NCBI GenBank assembly: GCA_018398585.1
Contig: JAGTTD010000010.1
Span: forward strand, 6,713,501-6,777,500
DNA length: 64,000 bases
Direction: 5' to 3'
From: Simmondsia chinensis
Taxonomy: Eukaryota > Streptophyta > Magnoliopsida > Caryophyllales > Simmondsiaceae
Of the stretch, positions 55,578 through 64,000 are shown piece by piece. The position numbers and the translations under genes are program-made. The stretch's first letter is position 1, and the number at the start of each line of letters is the position of its first letter. The notes beneath the pieces are model-generated. The model was not told where the DNA came from, searched no databases, and saw nothing but the letters and a program-made list of their open reading frames with translations.

Positions 55578-56125
55578 TGAGATGCAGCCATGCCTTAACT
55601 TTTGGAAAGTTATGGGGCAGATAGATCTTAGTGGATTGGCATTGGCGAAATGGGTCGTTGAGACATGGAACAAAGAGAGAGACATGGAAACCGATGGACT
55701 GGCATTAAGAGTTCACATCAATTAGGAAAGCTTATTTTAGATTACTAAATGTAATTATTTATCTTTTATTTTAGGTGCAATAGCTCACTGTTTAAAGATA
55801 AGCACACATATGGACGAATAAAAGCACACAGATAGCTAATATCCACTATTAATCTTTAGATAGGAATTTTATTTAACTTTGATTTATTTTATATTTTGAA
55901 TCTAGCTAGCAGAACTCCTCTGTTTAAATAGGGAGGCTAATTAGGGTTTATTCATTCAATTATTTTAGATTTTCTCTCTATCTTTATGTGTTTTCCTCTA
56001 TTCTCATGGTGTAAGAAGTAGGGTTAACTATTTTCCCATTTGCTTTTTTATTGTTTTCATAGTATGAGTTTAAAGGAAGGTCGTTACACTTTCAGGTTCC
56101 CTGTTTCTTCTTGTCTACTGCATCA
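55578..56125 (+). repeat. 5' LTR of the gypsy derivative
   Basis: From GATGCAGCC to CTACTGCATCA, followed two bases later by the primer site. Confidence 0.8.
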
Positions 56126-56127
56126 AA

Positions 56128-56139
56128 TGGTATAAGAGT
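56128..56139 (+). promoter_or_regulatory. primer binding site of the gypsy derivative
   Basis: TGGTATAAGAGT, two mismatches from TGGTATCAGAGC. Confidence 0.75.
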
Positions 56140-56156
56140 TTAAAACTTTTTTTGAG

Positions 56157-56400
56157 ATGGCCAGTAGACGACAGAGGTACGCCATAGTTGGTAAGATTTA
56201 TGAGGGAGATTCTCAACCACAGTTTGAGACGACAATCAAGGATTTGGAGAAGAAATTCCAGCGAATCGAATTGTGTTTGGAACAATTGGGTGCGAATCCC
56301 AACCAAATGACTATGGCTTAGCCTTAACAACCATTAGAGGTTAGAAATGGGATAGAATTGAGGAGGGCCACCTATTAATGGTCCGATGGGTTGGCTTCAT
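56157..56400 (+). pseudogene. gypsy gag N-terminus
   Basis: The ATG at 56157 opens MASRRQRYAIVGKIYEG, similar to MAPRCQRNAIVED at 40225, then DLEKKFQRIELCLEQLG, and stops at TAG (56319). The capsid core is deleted. Confidence 0.8.
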
Positions 56401-56409
56401 GCCTAAGGT

Positions 56410-57200
56410 AGTAGAATGGGATGATTGGCTTCCAAATAACATTTTCCAGACAACATGTACGGTTGCCGAAAGGGTATGCTGCCTAGTCATTGACTCCGGA
56501 AGTTGTGAAGACACTATCTCCGAGGAACCAATCTGAGAGCGAGGGTTAAAGACGGAGGAGCATCTGAACCCTTACAAATTGACATGGCTTGGCAAGGGAG
56601 ACTAGGTAAGCGTATCAAATTGTTTGGTTACTTTTTCAATTGAAACGAAATACCAAGATGGGGTGTGGTCTAATATGGTTACCATGAATGCGTGCCACCT
56701 GTTGCTTGGATGATCATGGAAATTCGATAGAGGCACTACCTGTGATAAAAGGCGGAACACCAACAGCTTTGTTTTGGAGGGCACAAAGTTAGTCTTGTTG
56801 CCTAAGAAGGACAAAGCGCCTTGTTCGGTATCGAAAACTCGAATCCGGAGGATAGAGGCATGCTCACCAAGGAAGTTGGTGAGAACAAGATTGGCAAGGA
56901 GTGCCAAGCCGAACAAGGGAAGATACCAGAAGAGGAGCCGGTTACCATACCATCGTTGAGGGGTATTCAACACCAGTTAGATCTGGTGTTGAGACCTACC
57001 TTACCAAGTAGGATGCATTACCAAATAAGCCCAAAGAGTTTGGCCGCCAATCCAAGGAGTTACTCACTAGGGTTTTTATTTGGAGGAACTTGATTCCTCG
57101 TGAGGGTACAGCTCTCTTGACACCAAAGAGATGTGGAATGTGGCGGATGTGCATTGACAGCAGAGCCATAAACAAGATCACAATGCGTTATTGGTTTTTC
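56410..57200 (+). pseudogene. gypsy protease joined to a reverse transcriptase fragment
   Basis: NNIFQTTCTVAERVCCLVIDSGSC parallels the protease of the element at 41.3 kb and keeps the Asp. NACHLLLG follows, then LRGIQHQLDLV and a short finger-region piece with CGGCALT-like remnants. Frameshifts and stops occur about every 100 bases. Confidence 0.75.
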
Positions 57201-57560
57201 GTGCCGAGATTGGGAGACTTACCTAACAACAACATGTCGCAAAGGGAATCCGCTTTGTAAAGCACTTCTGGAAGAGTTTATGGAAGACGGCGAGTATTTC
57301 TCTCACCTTCAACATTCATCATCCTCAGATAGACAGTCAAACAAAGGTGGTGAGTAGATTGTTGTATAACCTTCTCCGATTTCTTGTTGCTAAGAATGTT
57401 AAAGGATGGGAACAAAAGTTGTATCAAGCTGAGTTGACCTATTATAGCTTGATAAATCGAAGCACAAGGTTTTTGCCATGCAGGATTGCTTTTGGAATTG
57501 TTCCCGGTTCACCCATAGGCCTTGCATCAGTATCAGATCTTGCTCGTCCACATTAAAAGG
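57201..57560 (+). pseudogene. gypsy integrase C-terminal fragment
   Basis: GIRFVKHFW, TFNIHHPQIDSQTKVVSRLL and LLRFLVAKNVKGWEQKLYQAEL parallel the integrase at 44.1-44.4 kb. The catalytic Glu of GQTEV reads Lys (SQTKV). Everything from mid reverse transcriptase to mid integrase is deleted just before it. Confidence 0.8.
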
Positions 57561-57740
57561 CGGAGGACTTCATCTCCAACCATCAAGCGAAACACGAGCA
57601 AACTCGAGCATATAGTTGCTTAAGGCACGCTCTAAATATAAGAAAAAACGAATGAGGACTTCCAACTCGGTCCTTACTTTGACTAGACTGATCCGATCGA
57701 TGGAGAATCCGAAGACGAATTCTCTCTAACCTGGGGAGAA

Positions 57741-58308
57741 TAAGGCAGCCGCTCCTTAACTTTTAGCAGGTTATAGGACGGATGGACTTATCGGATTGGC
57801 GTTGGCGAGATGGGTCACTTTGCGAGATCGAGGGAGAGGGATGAAAGAGAGAGAGAGAGAGATGTGAAAACAGGTGGACAAGAATTAGGAGTTCGCATAA
57901 ATTAGGAAAACTTAATTTAAATTAAATGTAATTATTTATCCTCTATTTTAGGTGAAATAGCTCCTTTATTTGAAGATGAGCACACAGATTGACGGATAAA
58001 AGCACATCGATAGCTAATATCCTCCATTGATCTTTAAATAGGAATTTTCTTTTAACTTTTATTTATTTTTATTATTTTGAACCTAATTAGGAAAACTCAT
58101 CCAATCAAATAGTGAGGCTAACTAGGGTTTATTCATTCAATTATTTTAGATTTTCTCTCTATTCTTTTGTGTTTTCCTCCATTCCCGAGATGTGAGAATA
58201 AGGTCTGACTATTTTCTTCTTTACTTCTTAATTGTTTTAGCAGTAAACATATAAAGGAAGATCGTTAAACCTTTCATTTTCCTATTTCTTCTTGTCTGCA
58301 CTGCATCA
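57741..58308 (+). repeat. 3' LTR of the gypsy derivative
   Basis: From TAAGGCAGCC to CTGCATCA; contains a (GA)n tract near 57846 that is shorter in the 5' copy. Confidence 0.8.
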
Positions 58309-58956
58309 TATCCATTCTTATTTCCCTTCTCTTTTGCTAAAACTTTGTATCATTATGCTGTAGGATTTCTCCTCTACTAAAGTGTTGAAAGAAATGTCCA
58401 AAATATGTGATGCTAGTTTCAAATGTATTTATACGAACCTAAATCGAAGTGGACAAAAAATTAAAGAAAAACAATAAAATATTAAAAAGTAAAGAAATAA
58501 GAGAGAAAATATAAAAGAGGACATTTGATTTGATTGGATTGGATGTTTTGGTTACAACGACTACTATTTATAGAATATCCCATCTCTAGATGGGACCCAC
58601 TATATTAACTATCAGACTATCCTAATATTATGGATTCAAATACTTAATTTAGATATGTATCATTATTTTTCCTTTCAAGAGACCCTTATCATCAAGAGTC
58701 TAGTATGACATTGCATAACCTATAAAAAAAATAATAACCAAAATTTTCATGCCTTCCTTTTTATTGTCGGGTACATCTTTGGTTTTTGTTCGCCTGGATC
58801 AAATATAATAGGGATAAATTTTACCAAATTAATTTAAGTAAAACTAGTAAAAGGTGCTGTATATATTTCTTTTTAAAAATTTAGGTAAATGAGCAATTTG
58901 GTAATTATAATAAGCAAGAGGGGCAAATCTGTACTTTTCACTAAAATGGAACCTCA
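58309..58956. other. AT-rich spacer
   Basis: No recognisable gene or repeat end. Confidence 0.4.
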
Positions 58957-59337
58957 GGCTATCTCCAGCGGTGCCCCATTTTCTTGGGGCATCCAAAAAA
59001 GTGTGGGAAATGAGGCTACAATGGGAGCCCCATTTATGGGGCTTCCTTTCTGACTTTATTTTTATTTTTATTTTTTTTATTTGTTTAAGCTGCGTTTTGG
59101 CCCGTTTTGGGCCAAAACGCTGCCTTTTTTTTTTTATGTAAACCTGCATATTTGCTAGCTTTTTTTTTTAATCAAACCCCAACGGCTAGTAGCCGCTGGG
59201 GAAGGCTAAATTTTATTTTAAATTTACAAAATATCTAATATTTTATCTATAAATACATCCCAAATTTTATCAAATTTTACATGCCAAAAAAATTTACTCC
59301 TCATACCTCAATTTTTTTACCAATCTGTTGTTAAAAA

Positions 59338-60399
59338 TTGGATCCCAATTTCCCAAACTTTAATCAATTCTCTCAATACTTTTCTTCCCAAAATCAAGAT
59401 AATTCTCCCAATGTACAAAATACTTCATCTGAATTTTGTAATCCATTTCAATCTCAAGTTCCTCCGCCATCGTACCAATACCCATCTATTAATTATAATT
59501 CAGCTTTTCATCCATACCAACAAAATCCGAGTGCTTCCTCCCAATATCAATGAAGTCTGAATACAAATGCGGATTTTTCGCAACCCGAAATTACTAACAA
59601 TACAGATGAAGATGATGAAGTGGTGCCCGAGACTCCACCTACGTCTAGACGTGGGATGGGATGGAAGATCCCGGAGGACCAGTTGTTAATCAGTGCATGG
59701 TTGAACGTGTCTACTGATCCTGTAATTAGTATTGATCAAACCCATCAGACAATGTGGGATAGGATTTCCCACTACTACGAAGAAAACCGGCAGCATATGT
59801 CAAAACGAAACCCCAACATGCTTAGACGTCGGTGGCAAAAATTAAGTCCGGCATGTATGAAATTTTCTGCATGCTACGAAAGAGTTTGTTCCCATCATGA
59901 AAGCAGAAAGTCGAAAAATGACAAAATTGTTGAAGCTGGCCCTCTATACTCCACTATGCACAGGCAAAAATGGAGCTTCGATCATGCATGGCGAATGTTG
60001 AGAAACCAACCAAAGTGGCGTAGTTATAATACCGCCACATCTGATCGAAGCTCCAAGCGTACAAAAGTGGGTGCCTCTGGAGAATACACATCATCTTCCA
60101 ATCCTACAACTCCCGGCAGTGAAGACGATGTTTCTCATATTCGTCGACCGATTCGTAGGGACGCTGCGAAAAGAAAAGCAAATGTAGTGGCTTCTGGCAG
60201 CAATAGCGGTTCGAGTGTGAAAGTTGACCAAGAACTTCAAGAATTGCGGCTTATGGAAAGGGAAAAAATGAATATGATGGAAAATGCTATGAAATTGATA
60301 CAAGATTACATCCAATCGCGAAATGAGATGAAAGATCTGAGTATATTAACTATGGATCTGTCGAATTTAACTGATGATGTGAAACAATATGTTCTCTAA
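59338..60399 (+). pseudogene. PIF/Harbinger ORF1, Myb/SANT-like DNA-binding protein
   Basis: The frame starts at DPNFPNFNQFSQ, where the usual ATG reads TTG (59338). It has a Gln/Asn/Ser-rich N-terminus and a TGA at 59551-59553. After the stop the open part (59620-60399) has a Myb/SANT-like trihelix (WKIPEDQLLISAWLNVS ... MWDRISHYYEEN ... RRRWQKLSP), the conserved WSFDHAWRMLRNQPKW block, a Ser/Lys-rich linker and a C-terminal coiled coil (ELQELRLMEREKMNMMENAM). ORF1 helps the transposase bind and import. A lost start and one stop suggest inactivity. Confidence 0.9.
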
Positions 60400-60759
60400 A
60401 AATGCGCAGAGATATTACGACGACAGAACCAATGATGTGTCGAATTTATATATTCGTATTTTTCTTTATGTTGTATGCTACGAACTTGTACTCGAACAAC
60501 TGTTTAATTTGAATGAATTATTATAAGTGTCAAATTTTCGAATTATATATAATTTTTTTATGTTTATCTTTTAGATTTTTTTTTTTTTTTTTTTTTGTAT
60601 TTTACATATAGCAAAACTAGCCGTTGGAATCATGCCTACATAACCAACACTCCCTTCTCTCGTTTCTCATTACAGTCTTCATATACACACTCCACTTTTA
60701 TACTCTATTAATTTCAACATCCAATTTTCAATTCCAATTTCACATTGCCACGTCTCAGC

Positions 60760-62077
60760 ATGTCTGAAATCCCTAACTCCGAACATTTCATCCTCCACGG
60801 CATCATAACTGAGTTGAAGAAGGACGATTATAAAAATAGGACGCTGGAGTTGCTCAATTTGAATGAACCACATGTCCAACAGGCCCCAAGAAGCTCATCA
60901 TCCAACATGAGGTTTCGAAGAAGGACTCACATCGAAAGAGGACGAGAAGAAGGCCACACCTGTCTCTACTCCGACTACTTTGCCCCAAATCCAGTGTACA
61001 GTGAAACTCAATTCCGCAGAAGGTTTTGCATGCGAAGGCACGTATTCCTTCGTTTTGTGAACACACTTGAAGGTCATGACCCATTCTTTACACACACAAA
61101 AAGATACTGCTGGTAGAAATGGTCTATCAGCTCTTCAAAAATGCACAGCTGCTATGCGTATACTCGCATACGGAGTCACAGCGGATGCTGTGGATGACTA
61201 TGTACGAATTGGTGAATCAACTGCTATTATGTCACTGAGGAAATTCGTTAACGGTGTAATAGAGATATTCCAAGATGAATATTTGAGAAGACCAAATGCT
61301 AACGACATCCAATGACTTCTTTGGTATGGGGAGATGCGTTGATTTCCTGGCATGCTGGGCAGCATCGATTGCATGCACTGGACATGGAGGAATTGTCCTG
61401 TAGCATGGAAGGGACAGTACGCTAGAGGGGATCATGGGGTTCCAACAATAATCCTAGAAGATGTTGCTTCATATGACTTATGGATATGGCATGCCTTTTT
61501 TAGCCTTCCTGGTACATGTAACGATATAAATGTCTTGGATCGACCACCAGTTTTTGATGACATTTACGAAGGACGAGCTCCTTCTGTACGATATTCAATT
61601 AACGGCCACGATTACAATATGGGATACTACCTTGCGAATGGTATCTACCCGCCATGGGCAACGTTTGTGAAATCAATTCCTTATCCACAGGGAGAAAAAT
61701 GCAAGAATTTTGTACAGGCTCAGGAATCAGCTAGAAAGGACGTCAAGCGAGCTTTTGGGGTACTCAAAAGTCGATTTGCAATTGTGACTGGTTCGGCACC
61801 ATTTTATGATATAAAAACACTAAGTGACATAGTACGGGCTTGCATCATATTGCATAACATGATTGTTGAGGGCGAACGAAACTCGTACCATTTACCGGAC
61901 CATTCGTTCGATCAGGTGGATACCAATAACGCGGATGCTAAAGTCTCGCATGATATTTTAGCTGAATATGAAACATACCTACAAAACAATATTCAAGTTC
62001 GCGACAAGGCTAAACACGATCAACTACAGACAGACTTAATTGAGCATTTGTGGCACATCAAGAATCAGACAGCGTAG
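60760..62077 (+). pseudogene. PIF/Harbinger DDE transposase
   Basis: The ATG at 60760 gives MSEIPNSEHF and a basic N-terminal region, then a frameshift near 61095 just before GRNGLSALQKCTAAMR. The main frame has in-frame TGA at 61313 and 61331, then GSIDCMHW (first Asp), NDINVLDRPPVFDD (second Asp) and DVKRAFGVLKSRF, where PIF proteins have VERAFG. The third acidic residue is therefore Lys. HNMIVEGER and a long C-terminal tail follow to 62077. The lesions exclude activity. Confidence 0.92.
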
Positions 62078-62312
62078 TTCAATATTTTTTTATATCATTT
62101 TCGTTTTAAATGTATTTTTGGCTTTTGTCTTTCAATGTATTTTGGTCTTGGTCTTGAAATAATTCAATTAGTATAAATAACAAAAAATCTAAATTTATGA
62201 TTTAAAAATTATTAAAAAATAGGGCATGGATGGAGGGTAAAAGCCCCATTTTTATGTGAAGCCCCATTTTTCAAAAATGGGGCTTTAAAAATAGGCACCA
62301 TTGCAAGTAGTC

Positions 62313-62538
62313 TTAGTTTCATTCTCCCTTCCCATCTTCTCTTCATCTCCCCAATCAAGCGATTAACCCCAGCCCCAACAGGCGGCAGCAGGACTATTTT
62401 TTCAGCAACAACTGGTGCTTTACCATGGCGACGGTGGAGAAACACCATTGGCGGTCTCCTTCTCCTCCTTGATCATTTCGAAGTGGCAGTTGATTGCGGT
62501 CTTAGTTACCAAGATTCCAAAACGCGTGTAATCTACTG

Positions 62539-62569
<31 letters not shown>

Positions 62570-62904
62570 AACGCACAACAGCTAACGTGGTGGTTGCTCC
62601 TAGCATCAACAGTGGAGGCTGTCGTTCTTGCCGTGACTGAGTTTCTCTCTATCGGGATTGTCCTCCTCTATGCGTCAACCGTCTCTTCTTCTAGCTTCAC
62701 CATCATTCTTAAGGCTATCGGTTTGACCTCATCGTTCAGCACCAACCGATGCCAATTTGCGGCCTATGCAGGTGGTTCCCGCGCATCCGCAATGGTCCGA
62801 CCACCCTCGTTCGATTTTGGTAGGTCTTTTATCTTCTTCCTTCTTCCATCTTCCTCTTTGGTTTTTGGTGTCACCACCAGTGGCGTCTCGGTCTCAGTCA
62901 AAGG
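62313..62904. other. spacer of balanced base composition
   Basis: Less AT-rich than the rest, with long open frames on both strands, none recognisable; one runs through the (CT)n tract and on into the hAT-like element, so it is unlikely to be a gene. Could be an old gene or promoter remnant. Confidence 0.35.
62539..62566. repeat. (CT)14 microsatellite
   Basis: Fourteen CT units. It lies in a non-coding spacer of average base composition between the Harbinger element and the hAT-like pair. Confidence 0.9.
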
Positions 62905-64000
62905 TAGGGATAGCAATTGGACCCCAAATGGGGATGGCAATGGGTCGGGTTTACCTGCATCCAGATCCAACCCAGAAAAAAACCGACCCAACCCAAATCC
63001 GGGAAAAAACCCATTTATTACATAAAAACTCAATCCAAATCCAAATCCATCGGGTGGAACAGATATCCGACCCAAATCCCTAACCCATTTAAATCCTAGA
63101 ATAAATTAAGATATTACAATTTAGTATTAATATATATAACAATAATAATGCAATAATAATACCTTAAAAACAAATATTTGGGCAAACCGATACACTTTTT
63201 TCCAATTTTTTATTTAATATGCATATAATAGTAATCTTTATACATAGATTTGTTACATTATGGTTTTTACAAAGAATAATATAGTACTAGAACAAGCTCC
63301 AAATATGTTGGAACAATAAACAAGTTATTAGAATATGGTTTGGCACATTAAATACTCAAAATTTAGTAATTCGAAAATTTTCTTCTATGATAAACATAAT
63401 TTCGGGTCGGATTTGGGCTAGGTTTGGGTTGGATTTGATGTCATCCAGATCCAACCCGACCCAAAATTCATTTATCAACATCCAAATCCAAATCCATTTA
63501 AAATTTGTTTTTTACATCCAAATCCATCATAAATGGATCGGTTTGGATAGATATCCAACGGATTCGGGTGGGATTGCCATCCCTAACCCCAAATTGTTGG
63601 ATGTTCATCCAATCCGATTCATCTACAGTGGATTTGGATGTAAAAAAATGGTTTCAAATGGATTTGGATTTGGATGTTGTTAAATGGGTTTTGGGTCGGA
63701 TTGGATTTGGATGACGTCAAACCCAACCCAAACTCGATCCAAATTCGACATGAAATCATGTTTAGTATAAGGAAAATTTTTTTAATTCCTAAAATTTGAG
63801 TTTTTAACCTTGCAAACCAAATTCCGATATTGTTTTTTTGTGCCAACATTTTATAGTTTTTCAGACACTAATATTCTTTGTAGAAATTATGACGTAACAA
63901 ATATACGTATAAAGATTACTAGTGAAAATGTTTTTGAACGGTCGCCTAATATTCTGTTATTACTATATTATACATACTAAATGAAAAAAGGGGAAAATGT
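62905..64000 (+). mobile_element. non-autonomous hAT-like element, outer copy, interrupted and cut by the window end
   Basis: It begins TAGGGATAGCAATTGG at 62905, runs 24 bases, is interrupted by a copy of itself (62929-63585), and resumes at 63594 with TTGTTGGATGTTCATCC. The resumed part is the reverse complement of the inner copy, so they are the same family in opposite orientation. The right end lies outside the window. Confidence 0.75.
62929..63585 (-). mobile_element. non-autonomous hAT-like element, inner copy, complete
   Basis: Ends are TGGGGATGGCAAT and, reversed, TAGGGATGGCAAT. ACCCCAAA at 62921-62928 and at 63586-63593 is a perfect 8-bp target duplication, the size made by hAT transposases. 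The 657-bp inside is non-coding, with GGGTCGG and ATCCAAATCCAAATCC repeats. Confidence 0.85.

Larger units (their letters stand above)
55578..58308 (+). mobile_element. Ty3/gypsy deletion derivative
   Basis: LTRs 55578-56125 and 57741-58308 are similar throughout (GGATTGGCGTTGGCGA-like blocks, TTGTCT..CTGCATCA ends). A primer site at 56128 and GGGGAGAA before the 3' LTR are present. The interior is only 1.6 kb and joins a gag start, protease, a small piece of reverse transcriptase and the integrase end. The flanks TATAT and TATCC do not give a clean duplication. Confidence 0.85.
58957..62312 (+). mobile_element. PIF/Harbinger DNA transposon, full-length but inactive
   Basis: Terminal inverted repeats GGCTATCTCCAGCGGTGCCC at the left and, reversed, GACTACTTGCAATGGTGCC at the right. 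TTA follows (62313-62315) and TCA precedes (58954-58956), fitting the 3-bp TWA/TTA target with one mutation. Subterminal GGGGC/GCCCC words are repeated near both ends. Inside are the two PIF genes in the same orientation, the Myb-like ORF1 and the DDE transposase, both broken. Confidence 0.9.

Noticed and set aside
62483..63025. A 180-codon open frame on the plus strand
   Set aside because: It reads through the (CT)14 tract (SLSLSLS) and on into the hAT-like element, and the C-terminal Asn/Pro-rich part is the element's repeat; there is no domain.
63387..63849. Overlapping open frames on both strands with near-identical peptides
   Set aside because: They are mirror readings of the inverted repeat made by the nested hAT-like copies, not genes.
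1..64000. CRISPR arrays, operons, prophage or plasmid genes
   Set aside because: No regularly spaced direct repeats, no dense bacterial coding; spliced kinase and plant retroelements show a plant nuclear genome.

Overview
This is a nuclear, AT-rich, gene-poor segment of a flowering plant genome, most probably a eudicot. The evidence is one intact plant-type leucine-rich-repeat receptor kinase with a spliced kinase exon, surrounded by decayed Ty1/copia and Ty3/gypsy LTR retrotransposons, tRNA-derived SINEs with (TTG)n tails, a PIF/Harbinger transposon, MULE-, hAT- and foldback-type non-autonomous elements and two Helitron 3' ends. Nothing looks bacterial, viral or organellar. I cannot name the species.

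Layout. 1-0.87 kb: tail of a copia element cut by the window edge. 0.87-5.49 kb: AT-rich spacer with a SINE and a 1.07-kb palindrome (3527-4600). 5.49-10.64 kb: a gypsy solo LTR with a complete but dead copia element (5854-10626, minus) inside it; both target-site duplications are readable. 11.10-16.48 kb: a chromodomain gypsy element (chromovirus, minus) with inactivating substitutions. 18.20-22.61 kb: the only convincing host gene, a minus-strand LRR receptor-like kinase of the MIK2-like type (two exons, 991 residues), whose 1.4-kb intron holds repeats. 22.98-24.02 kb: a palindromic MULE-like element with a 9-bp target duplication, about 0.37 kb upstream of the kinase start codon. 24-30 kb: AT-rich spacer with an RNase H-like fragment, SINE pieces, a Helitron 3' end and an LTR-PBS remnant.

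30.23-about 35.9 kb: copia element (plus) with a truncated 5' LTR. 36.65-39.79 kb: copia deletion derivative (minus). 39.91-45.21 kb: gypsy element (plus) with a SINE inside gag and LTRs of unequal length. 45.2-48.7 kb: spacer with a Helitron 3' end, a poly-G run, a small foldback and a LINE remnant. 48.74-49.48 kb: solo LTR with perfect 5-bp duplications. 49.70-55.04 kb: copia element (plus) inserted in one arm of an inverted repeat whose other arm lies at 55.2-55.4 kb. 55.58-58.31 kb: gypsy deletion derivative. 58.96-62.31 kb: PIF/Harbinger element with its Myb-like ORF1 and a broken transposase. 62.9-64 kb: two copies of one non-autonomous hAT family, one inserted in the other.

The mobile elements are all dead by visible stops, frameshifts, deletions or catalytic substitutions, so the window is a record of nested insertion followed by decay around one receptor-kinase gene. 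I did not find a convincing new biological system. The most informative structures are the nested insertions with exact target duplications, the SINE-bearing MULE-like palindrome next to the kinase promoter, and the Helitron termini.
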